Shown piece after piece: positions 1-5,120 of a DNA stretch of 5,223 bases. The notes under the pieces are model-generated. The model ran no database searches, was not told where the DNA came from, and saw nothing but the letters and a program-made list of their open reading frames with translations. The position numbers and the translations under genes are program-made. The first letter of the stretch is position 1. Each line of letters begins with the position of its first letter. This DNA is from Chloroflexota bacterium (GTDB taxonomy: Bacteria; Chloroflexota; Anaerolineae; Promineifilales; Promineifilaceae): the NCBI GenBank assembly GCA_963169155.1, contig CAUJGI010000079.1, forward strand, positions 1 to 5,223, read 5' to 3'.

Positions 1-1664
1 GGATATTTGGCGCGCAGCCGGTCGATGATGCCGTACACGCCCGCCACGTGCGCCTGCCAGATCGCCTTGCCCACCACCGAACCGGGTTCGCTGGCGCTGC
101 GGTTCATGTCCCACTTGATGAAACTGATGTTGTACTGCCCCAGCAAGCTGTCCAGCGCGTTGAAAATATACTCAACCACTTCCGCCCGGCCAAAATCCAG
201 GATGAGCTGGCAGCGCGCTTCGGTGCGCGGCCGTCCGGGGAAGTGCAGCGCCCAGTCGGGATGTGCCCGGTACAGGTCGGAGTCGGGATTGACCATTTCT
301 GGCTCCACCCACAGGCCAAAATCCATGCCCAGCCGGTTCACCTCGGCAATGAGCGGTTCCAGACCGTTGGGGAAGACGTCCGGGCTGACGGTCCAGTCGC
401 CCAGCCCGGCCACATCGAAGCGGCGGCCGCCAAACCAACCGTCATCCAGGCAAAACAGCTCCACGCCAATGGCCGCCGCCTTACGCGCCAGCTCAATCTG
501 GTTCTGCTCGGTGATGCCAAAATAGGTAGCTTCCCAGGAGTTGTACAGAATCGGCCTGAACTCCGCTGTGGCCGGTCTCCTGACCGTGCCACTTTCCTCC
601 CCCACCATCGTATCTTCGCTTATCGACGATTCTTCCCGTTCAGCAAGTGGCACGGCGGGGACGCCGGCCACAGCCACGGGGAGGATGCGCTCGCGAGTAA
701 AGCTGTGAAAGCGCCGACTGGCTCCACCCCACCCCTCATCACAGACGCCGCAAACAAACGCGGGCGTTTTGTGCTGCGCCCCTGCGGCCAACGTCAGGCC
801 AAAATCGAAGGGATGGTAACCGCCGTGCACCCGCACGTCGCTGCCGTGCAGCTGCTCACAGCTGAGCTGCCCGCTGCCGCTGGAGGCCAGCGCGCCAAAG
901 TAGACTGTGCCGTGTTCCTCCCACGACTGCCCTGGCCGGTTGAGCAGGAAAAACGGGTTGGCCAGGTGGCCCGTCTGCACGCTGCGGTGTTCGATGACAC
1001 GCCGCCCCACTGGCAGCCGTTCTCGCTGCGTCTGGAATTCCTGGGCCCACGCGCCAGAGACGCTGGTCAGCTCGGTGGTGCCTTTGGGCAGGTGCAGCGT
1101 GGCAAAAAAGAGCTGCTCGATGTCGATGGGCGTGTCGCCCGTGTTCTCCAGCTCCAACCAGCGCTCGATGATGTCTTGGGCGGGGGTAAGGCGGTAGCAA
1201 AGGGTGACGGTCAGCGGCTGCACCGGATCGGCCAGCTTGATGCGCAGCGTTTCGCGCGGTTCGCTGTTGGCTGTGGCCAGTCCGTGGGCCGGGGCCAACC
1301 CTGGCGCGCCATCGGTCACCACCTCGTGGGCGACGTAGCGCAGGCGCACATCGCGGATGGGCAAGTGGGGCGCGTCGCCCCCTGGCAGCGGATCGGGCAG
1401 GGTGGCAAAGCTGGCTTTGAGCGTCACTTCGTGCACGGAGGTATCACCAAAGGTGATGAGCTCGTCGCGGCGGGTTTGGAACTCAAAGGAGGCGTGATCG
1501 GAGAGGAACGGCCGTATCCGCCCCGACAACAAATTCTCTCCACTTACCGGGCGCGGCCCCCAGGCCAGGTGCACCAGCCGGTCTTTGTTGTCCACCTGCA
1601 TGGCGTAGATGCTGTTTTGCAAAATCAGGTTAAAAGTACGGGTTTCGGGATTAAAGTGAATCAT
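1..1664 (-). CDS. Alpha-galactosidase, glycoside hydrolase family 36 (3' end outside window)
   Basis: Hydrolyses terminal alpha-1,6-linked galactose from raffinose-type sugars or galactomannan fragments by a retaining mechanism. There is no signal peptide, so it should be cytoplasmic. The minus-strand frame from ATG 1664 runs 554 codons without a stop to the window edge; family members are usually ~700-750 residues, so roughly the last quarter is missing. The N-terminal beta-sandwich domain (about residues 1-325) is followed by the catalytic barrel with WEATYFG (W377), LDDGWFGGR (D407, D408), GLWVEPEM (W452), R484 and KWDMNR (K517, nucleophile D519). From memory, these match the Geobacillus AgaA active-site residues at a constant offset of +41. 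The acid/base Asp would be near residue 589, beyond the window. The start is fixed by an AAGGAA ribosome site 7 bases upstream. Residues 331-367 form an acidic extra segment encoded by a palindromic element (see the 565-674 repeat). The gene is divergent from the kinase-like gene. Confidence 0.95.
   Translation of the reverse strand, partial: MIHFNPETRTFNLILQNSIYAMQVDNKDRLVHLAWGPRPVSGENLLSGRIRPFLSDHASFEFQTRRDELITFGDTSVHEVTLKASFATLPDPLPGGDAPHLPIRDVRLRYVAHEVVTDGAPGLAPAHGLATANSEPRETLRIKLADPVQPLTVTLCYRLTPAQDIIERWLELENTGDTPIDIEQLFFATLHLPKGTTELTSVSGAWAQEFQTQRERLPVGRRVIEHRSVQTGHLANPFFLLNRPGQSWEEHGTVYFGALASSGSGQLSCEQLHGSDVRVHGGYHPFDFGLTLAAGAQHKTPAFVCGVCDEGWGGASRRFHSFTRERILPVAVAGVPAVPLAEREESSISEDTMVGEESGTVRRPATAEFRPILYNSWEATYFGITEQNQIELARKAAAIGVELFCLDDGWFGGRRFDVAGLGDWTVSPDVFPNGLEPLIAEVNRLGMDFGLWVEPEMVNPDSDLYRAHPDWALHFPGRPRTEARCQLILDFGRAEVVEYIFNALDSLLGQYNISFIKWDMNRSASEPGSVVGKAIWQAHVAGVYGIIDRLRAKY
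565..674. repeat. REPIN-like element: two inverted bulged hairpins, inside the GH36 gene
   Basis: Arms 565-594 and 645-674 are inverted copies, identical at 25 of 30 positions: 11 perfect outer bases, 11 perfect inner bases, and a variable centre. Each arm is itself a hairpin. In the left arm, 568-577 pairs with 582-592 around loop TCCT, with T587 bulged. In the right arm, 647-657 pairs with 662-671 around loop GGGA, with A652 bulged. Both have ten base pairs, a four-base loop and a single bulge at the same place. Two distal base pairs differ between arms yet stay paired, which is compensatory change. The 50-bp spacer holds a small dyad (ATCGT 607-611, ACGAT 626-630). Two inverted bulged palindromes around a short spacer are the known layout of REPINs, which are spread by RAYT transposases. 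The element is read through in frame by the GH36 gene. No second copy and no RAYT gene is visible here, so calling it a REPIN rests on structure alone. Confidence 0.75.
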
Positions 1665-1670
1665 AAACAG

Positions 1671-1676
1671 TTCCTT
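1671..1676 (-). promoter_or_regulatory. Ribosome binding site of the GH36 gene
   Basis: On the minus strand AAGGAA lies 7 bases before ATG 1664. It supports this start and the short N-terminus (MIHFNPETRTFNL) that is typical of cytoplasmic GH36 enzymes. Confidence 0.6.
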
Positions 1677-1752
1677 GGCGAAATATTGTTTGCCCAATGC
1701 TACCAAATATCGTTCTGCATTGCCTGAGATTCGTAGGTTGATTCCATGGTGA

Positions 1753-1780
1753 TTGACCAGGCTTGGGCTACCTGTATACT
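1753..1780 (+). promoter_or_regulatory. Sigma70-like promoter for the kinase-like gene
   Basis: TTGACC (1753-1758, 5/6 to the -35 consensus), a 16-base spacer, and TATACT (1775-1780, 5/6 to the -10 consensus) predict a transcript start near 1787. The promoter lies downstream of the most upstream in-frame ATG (1746) and about 25 bases before the next one (1812). It therefore argues that translation starts at 1812. Confidence 0.55.
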
Positions 1781-1811
1781 ACGTCTCTTTGAATTGTTCC
1801 CATGGAAACGT

Positions 1812-2906
1812 ATGGTCCATAACAGTCTCAGACAGCGACAAAAGCGATATTATCAACTGAGTTCGGCGCTGGCCCTGCTAGACAACGCGCATTTGCAAGT
1901 GCCAGCCTCCGCCAGCGAAAGCCAGGCTGGCTGGGGCAAAAACCAGAACCTGACGGTGGCTGAGTTACCTGTCTTTATCAAGCGCATCCCAGTAACAGAG
2001 ATCGAGTATGCGCAAATGTTCTCCACCCAAAACGTCTATAACCTGCCTACCTTTTATCAATATGGTTTAGGCTCGGTGGGATTTGGCGTTTTTCGCGAAC
2101 TGGTGACGCATATCAAAACAACCAACTGGGTTTTGGCTGGGGAAATTGAGAATTTTCCCTTGCTGTACCATTATCGAATTGTGCCGGTTACGGTCGAACC
2201 GCCAGCTGTTGATATGGCTTACCACCAGCGCTACGTCACCTACTGGGGCGAAAATGCCAACGTGGGACGTTATCTGCTGGAACGTGCCGAGGCGCCGTAT
2301 GAGCTTATTTTATACCTGGAGCATATTCCCCACGCCGTAGCCCACTGGGTGCGCACCCATCTATCCCGTATTCCCACGGTGATGGCCGACACGCAAGCCG
2401 CGATTACTTTCTTAAGAGCTCAAGGCATCATCCATTTCGACTCCCATTTTTTCAACCTGCTGACGGATGGGCAGCGGGTTTATCTGACAGACTTTGGCCT
2501 GGCGCTGGACCAGCAGTTTGCGCTTTCACCGGCCGAGGTACAGTTTTACCAGCAGCATACAGAGTATGACTACGGCAATTTGCTCTGGGGTCTGGGCACC
2601 CACATTTACGGCTTATACCTTGAACTGCCAGAAGCCGGGCAGCAGCGCATTAGGGAAATTTTCGGTATCACAGAAGATCCAACGTTGGAAGACTTACTGC
2701 CTCTGTTGTTGGCTCACATTGGCGAAATTGCGGGGCGCAATCTCATCCAACTGGAGGAACAATATGTGGCCAGCATCACCCAGTACCTTCCGGTGATTAC
2801 ATTCATGCATGATTTTTATGTGGCTATGCGGCGTAATGATCGGAAGGATACAACTTTTAACCATACCAGGCTCCAGCAACTGCTGGTGGAGAGTTGTTTC
2901 GTTTAG
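1812..2906 (+). CDS. Protein kinase-like fold protein (unusual catalytic loop, substrate unknown)
   Basis: A 364-residue soluble protein with a protein-kinase-like fold; it probably transfers phosphate from ATP to an unknown target. Seen, numbered from ATG 1812: a short glycine turn GWGK (40-43), FIKR with the likely ATP-binding Lys57, FRELVTH with a possible helix-C Glu96, catalytic loop HFDSHFFN (Asp210 as base, Asn215 as metal ligand) and TDFG (Asp227). The loop is HxDxHxxN rather than HRDLKxxN, nearer to aminoglycoside/small-molecule kinases, and no APE motif follows. The stretch around 78-120 (LPTFYQYGLGSVGFG, then TTNWVLAGE) resembles, from memory, a bacterial family annotated only as protein kinase-like. 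The frame also opens at ATG 1746 (22 more residues), but a good promoter lies inside that extension; neither ATG has a strong ribosome site (GGAAA at 1804-1808 is close). The gene appears less GC-rich than the GH36 gene. Confidence 0.85.
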   Translation: MVHNSLRQRQKRYYQLSSALALLDNAHLQVPASASESQAGWGKNQNLTVAELPVFIKRIPVTEIEYAQMFSTQNVYNLPTFYQYGLGSVGFGVFRELVTHIKTTNWVLAGEIENFPLLYHYRIVPVTVEPPAVDMAYHQRYVTYWGENANVGRYLLERAEAPYELILYLEHIPHAVAHWVRTHLSRIPTVMADTQAAITFLRAQGIIHFDSHFFNLLTDGQRVYLTDFGLALDQQFALSPAEVQFYQQHTEYDYGNLLWGLGTHIYGLYLELPEAGQQRIREIFGITEDPTLEDLLPLLLAHIGEIAGRNLIQLEEQYVASITQYLPVITFMHDFYVAMRRNDRKDTTFNHTRLQQLLVESCFV

Positions 2907-2974
2907 AGATGAGCAGAATAGAAGGGTGCGTAACGGCTCACGATCTTGGCAGATTTTGACCACACCCGAGTGAG

Positions 2975-3063
2975 TGTCATACCCATTTTCGCGGGTATCC
3001 ATTTTGTACGCCAGAGAGGATTCCCGCAGCCCGCCCCCGCGAAGGCGTGGGGCGAGAATGACA
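2975..3063. repeat. MITE-like palindromic repeat (TGTCATnCCC / GAATGACA type), degenerate
   Basis: The 89-bp element starts with TGTCATACCC and ends with GAGAATGACA; the outer six bases are perfectly inverted. The left half folds as ATACCC / GGGTAT (2979-2984 with 2993-2998). The right half folds as GCCCCCGC / GCGTGGGGC around a GAAG loop (3033-3053), with one bulged T. The inner parts read GGTATCCA and GGATTCCCGC. From memory this is the layout of a short intergenic palindromic repeat found in many bacterial phyla, usually written as TCATTCCCGCG...CGGGAATGA. This copy has drifted in its arms, and no target-site duplication is obvious at its edges. Confidence 0.65.
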
Positions 3064-3250
3064 GCCTAAATGGGCAAAGATAGTGTTACGGCCGTTCCCC
3101 TTCCCTCCCCCATTTATATCCCAGGAAGATAGACAGTGTCCTACCCCTCTTGTAAGATAAACGCAGCCGCACACATTTTTATCCTGTCCCTGCTTGTTGC
3201 AAAACGGGGTTTTGTGTTCTTCAATCTGCCTATCAGCCCATGCAAACGAT

Positions 3251-3255
3251 GGAGA
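3251..3255 (+). promoter_or_regulatory. Ribosome binding site that sets the start of the membrane protein
   Basis: GGAGA lies 7 bases before ATG 3263. The longer frame starting at ATG 3194 has no such site, and its extra 23 residues look unlike coding sequence, so 3263 is preferred. Confidence 0.7.
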
Positions 3256-3262
3256 AAATCCC

Positions 3263-3967
3263 ATGGACCAAATCAACCAAAATAACCAGATCACCCAGAC
3301 TATCGATTTTTGGCAAGATGTACGTCGCCGGTTTGGGGGAAGTTGGCCAACCCTCGTTGTGGTTGTGGCGATTACGGCCGTTCTTCTCGGTGGCATTCTC
3401 GTGCTCCATTTCTGGAAAGGCATTCCCATCGCCAACCTTACGAGAGACCCTAACGCTATAAGCGGGTATCCGGCATATACCGGCTTGCTTTCCCAATTTG
3501 GCATCTTCTTTTGGGCTGCCTGTCCCGCACTTTGTCTGTTCAGCGCCACCGTGCTCGCCCGACGCGGCAAACAACCACGCCTTAGACGCTTTTTGCTGAT
3601 TTCGGCCCTGCTCACCCTGCTGCTGGCCCTTGATGAACTGTTTATGCTGCACGAGACGGTGCTGCCGCATCTTGGCATTCCCGAACGCGTGGTGCTGGGC
3701 AGCTACCTCCTGTTTTTTGGGCTCTATTTTGCCCGATATTTCCGGCTAATCTGGCGCACGGAGTTCTTGCCGCTGCTCATGGCGCTTTTCTTTTTTGGCG
3801 TTTCGCTGCTTATAGACCAACGGCCGTTAACCAACCCCAACCTGCACTACCTCATCGAAGATGGCATAAAACTGGTAGGCATCATTAGCTGGATGGCCTA
3901 TTTTTTCCAGGTGAGCCTTCAGGCGCTGCAACGCCCCATTCCCGCCGCTTCAGCAAAGTCTGAATAG
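3263..3967 (+). CDS. Six-helix integral membrane protein with DE-x4-HE signature, function unknown
   Basis: A 234-residue inner-membrane protein. After a polar, Asn/Gln-rich N-terminus come six hydrophobic segments at about 28-50, 73-97, 110-130, 143-162, 168-185 and 196-217. Arg-rich stretches (RRRF before helix 1, RRGKQPRLRR between helices 2 and 3, RYFRLIWR between 4 and 5) put both ends in the cytoplasm. Helix 3 ends in LALDELFMLHE (D124, E125, H130, E131). Helix 6 begins with IEDGIKLVG (E199, D200, K203, G206). Both groups fall at the outer side of the membrane in this topology and could form one polar or metal-binding site (inference). I recall the LDE...HE plus later E(E/D)...LG pattern from a widespread unnamed family of bacterial membrane proteins, but know no function. 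It stands alone: 356 bp after the kinase-like gene and 95 bp before the acetyltransferase, which has its own promoter. Confidence 0.85.
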   Translation: MDQINQNNQITQTIDFWQDVRRRFGGSWPTLVVVVAITAVLLGGILVLHFWKGIPIANLTRDPNAISGYPAYTGLLSQFGIFFWAACPALCLFSATVLARRGKQPRLRRFLLISALLTLLLALDELFMLHETVLPHLGIPERVVLGSYLLFFGLYFARYFRLIWRTEFLPLLMALFFFGVSLLIDQRPLTNPNLHYLIEDGIKLVGIISWMAYFFQVSLQALQRPIPAASAKSE

Positions 3968-4010
3968 GAAGATGTATAACCAAAACCAATCAAACCGCCG
4001 GACACACCGC

Positions 4011-4039
4011 TTGCTATGCCCTCTGGTGACTTTTATACT
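4011..4039 (+). promoter_or_regulatory. Sigma70-like promoter for the acetyltransferase pair
   Basis: TTGCTA (4011-4016, 4/6 to the -35 consensus), a 17-base spacer, and TATACT (4034-4039, 5/6 to the -10 consensus) are present. The predicted transcript start is near 4046, giving a leader of only ~17 bases that begins at the ribosome binding site. The same TATACT -10 appears in the kinase-like gene's promoter. Confidence 0.45.
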
Positions 4040-4046
4040 GGCAGCG

Positions 4047-4052
4047 AGGAGG
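4047..4052 (+). promoter_or_regulatory. Ribosome binding site of the first acetyltransferase
   Basis: AGGAGG, a perfect Shine-Dalgarno core, lies 10 bases before ATG 4063. It is partly included in the inverted repeat 4007-4060. Confidence 0.65.
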
Positions 4053-4062
4053 GCAAGCGGCC

Positions 4063-4479
4063 ATGAACGATACGTATCAAATTGAAGCGGTAGACAATCC
4101 AGAATGGGCCATTATCGGCGGCGGCATCAGCGCCTATAACCGGCAGCAGGCCGGGCCAGACAACGGCAAAAGCTTCTGCTTTGTGGTGAAAGCACCGGAC
4201 GGTGAAGTAGCAGGCGGGGTCATTGGCGCCACGTTTTGGAACTGGCTGTACATCGACCTGATGTGGCTAAAAGAGGAGCTGCGTGGGCAGGGTTACGGCC
4301 GTCAGCTGCTCACTCTGGCCGAAGAAGAAGGACGGCGGCGCGGTGCCACCCACGCCCACCTGGACACCTTCAGTTTTCAGGCACCGGGGTTTTACCAAAA
4401 ACAAGGGTATGAGGTTTTTGGCGAACTGAAGGATTTTCCCCCCGGCCATACGCGGTATTTCATGGTGAAAGAGCTGTAG
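4063..4479 (+). CDS. GNAT-family N-acetyltransferase (single domain)
   Basis: A 138-residue cytoplasmic enzyme expected to move an acetyl group from acetyl-CoA to an amine; the substrate cannot be told from sequence. The acetyl-CoA pyrophosphate loop is LRGQGYGRQLL (R74, G75, Q76, G77, Y78, G79), preceded by the strand YIDLMWLKEEL. The C-terminal part, DTFSFQAPGFYQKQGYEVFGEL, has the usual APGFYxxxGY pattern, with Tyr111 in the place of the general acid of many GNATs. The opening IIGGGISAYN and the ending DFPPGHTRYFM are typical, from memory, of a common stand-alone GNAT subgroup. The length is complete for that group. The start follows a strong AGGAGG site and a promoter. The second acetyltransferase follows 46 bases later, so the two are probably one transcript. 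Confidence 0.93.
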   Translation: MNDTYQIEAVDNPEWAIIGGGISAYNRQQAGPDNGKSFCFVVKAPDGEVAGGVIGATFWNWLYIDLMWLKEELRGQGYGRQLLTLAEEEGRRRGATHAHLDTFSFQAPGFYQKQGYEVFGELKDFPPGHTRYFMVKEL

Positions 4480-4513
4480 GAACGGCCGCTCTTTCTTCCC
4501 CCAACAAAGTGCC

Positions 4514-4518
4514 AGGAG
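4514..4518 (+). promoter_or_regulatory. Ribosome binding site supporting a TTG start
   Basis: AGGAG lies 7 bases before TTG 4526. The next in-frame candidate, GTG 4547, has no such site and would remove the first residues of the GNAT strand, so TTG is the likely initiation codon. Confidence 0.65.
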
Positions 4519-4525
4519 TGTTTGT

Positions 4526-5119
4526 TTGACAGAGCCAGCCACTATCGTGTTCACGACCGAACGCCTGATCATACGCCGGGCCACCGTAACGGACGCCGCC
4601 ATGTATTTCGCCCTGTGGAACGATCCGGCCGTGATGGCCCATGTCGGTTTCGTCTACGGCCTGGAGATGACCCTGGAGGAAATCACCGAACAGCTGGCCA
4701 AACAATCGCCAGGCGTGTTTCACAAGCTGCTGGTGGTGGTGCTGAAAGAAACCGGAGAAACGATCGGTGAATGTTTTATGACCCGGCCCGGCGGCAATGG
4801 CCACGCCTTCACCGATGTTAAGCTGATGCCCGCCTTTTGGGGGCACAAATACGGTGTAGAGATCAAGCGCGGGCTGGTGCAATATTTGTTTGACCATACG
4901 GAGTGTACGGCCGTACAAGCCAGCCCCAGCAGTCAAAATATTGCCTCGATTAAGATGCAGGAAGCCGTTGGCGGGGTCCGCGCGGGCAAAGGCCAGACCC
5001 TGGTACAGCAGGCCGACGGCACAACCTCGATGGTGGAGTACACCATTTACCGCGTCTACCGCCGCATCTGGGAAAAAGCCCAACGCGAGGCACGGCGCGC
5101 CGCAGAAGAATCTGGTTGA
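4526..5119 (+). CDS. GNAT-family N-acetyltransferase, RimJ/RimL-like (TTG start)
   Basis: A 197-residue cytoplasmic acetyltransferase of the RimJ/RimL type, the group that includes ribosomal-protein and antibiotic acetyltransferases; the substrate is unknown. It opens with TERLIIRRATVTDA (11-24), the usual first strand and helix, followed by ALWNDPAVMAHVG (29-41). The acetyl-CoA loop is PAFWGHKYGVE (102-112), where the common GKG is GHK, a mild departure. The SSQNIASIKMQEAVGG segment (135-150) is the N-x-x-S...E-x-x-G motif of this group. The last ~20 residues are a charged helix (WEKAQREARRAAEES) that extends past the core fold. It starts at TTG 4526 with a strong AGGAG site and follows the first acetyltransferase by 46 bases, likely as the second gene of an operon. 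The two proteins are not close copies, so this is not a recent duplication. Confidence 0.92.
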   Translation: MTEPATIVFTTERLIIRRATVTDAAMYFALWNDPAVMAHVGFVYGLEMTLEEITEQLAKQSPGVFHKLLVVVLKETGETIGECFMTRPGGNGHAFTDVKLMPAFWGHKYGVEIKRGLVQYLFDHTECTAVQASPSSQNIASIKMQEAVGGVRAGKGQTLVQQADGTTSMVEYTIYRVYRRIWEKAQREARRAAEESG

Positions 5120-5120
5120 C

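Larger units (their letters stand above)
2907..3262. other. 356-bp intergenic region
   Basis: No convincing gene lies here on either strand. It contains a palindromic repeat (2975-3063), one ACGGCCGT palindrome (3088-3095), a pyrimidine-rich stretch (about 3091-3112), a small AT-rich hairpin (CAAAAC, GGG loop, GTTTTG at 3200-3214), and the ribosome binding site of the next gene. I see no clear -35/-10 pair with 16-18 base spacing and no strong intrinsic terminator after the kinase-like gene. Confidence 0.6.
4007..4060 (+). promoter_or_regulatory. Inverted repeat that could mask the ribosome site of the first acetyltransferase
   Basis: CCGCTTGC (4007-4014) is perfectly complementary to GCAAGCGG (4053-4060), which ends two bases before ATG 4063. 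Further in, CCTC (4020-4023) can pair with GAGG (4049-4052), covering most of the AGGAGG ribosome site. The left arm lies before the predicted transcript start, so only RNA reading through from the upstream gene could form this fold. It could instead be an operator, because the left arm overlaps the -35 box. Eight-base inverted repeats at such spacing are expected a few times by chance in 5 kb; the position is what makes it notable. Confidence 0.35.

Noticed and set aside
565..674. The paired repeats as a CRISPR array
   Set aside because: There are only two copies, in inverted rather than direct orientation, each a bulged hairpin, with a 50-bp self-complementary spacer and inside a reading frame.
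48..1727. 559-codon open frame on the plus strand
   Set aside because: It is antisense to the GH36 gene, whose conserved active-site motifs lie throughout the minus strand. The plus-strand product shows no recognisable motif and no ribosome site; it is open because of GC-rich codon use.
1746..1811. N-terminal extension of the kinase-like protein (22 residues)
   Set aside because: It contains a promoter-like sequence, has only a weak ribosome site, and the kinase-like similarity begins after ATG 1812. It is not fully excluded.
2873..2886. CCAGCA / TGCTGG inverted repeat near the end of the kinase-like gene
   Set aside because: It lies within coding sequence (LQQLLVE), is only six base pairs and is not followed by a T-run; probably chance.
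3200..3214. CAAAAC-GGG-GTTTTG hairpin as an intrinsic terminator
   Set aside because: The stem is short and AT-rich, no clean T-run follows, and it lies close before the membrane protein gene rather than just after the kinase-like gene.
2977..3678. 233-codon open frame on the minus strand
   Set aside because: It overlaps the membrane protein and the palindromic repeat, has a Ser/Arg-rich shadow composition and lacks any known motif.
4460..5083. 207-codon open frame on the minus strand
   Set aside because: It is antisense to the second acetyltransferase, which has clear GNAT motifs and a good ribosome site.
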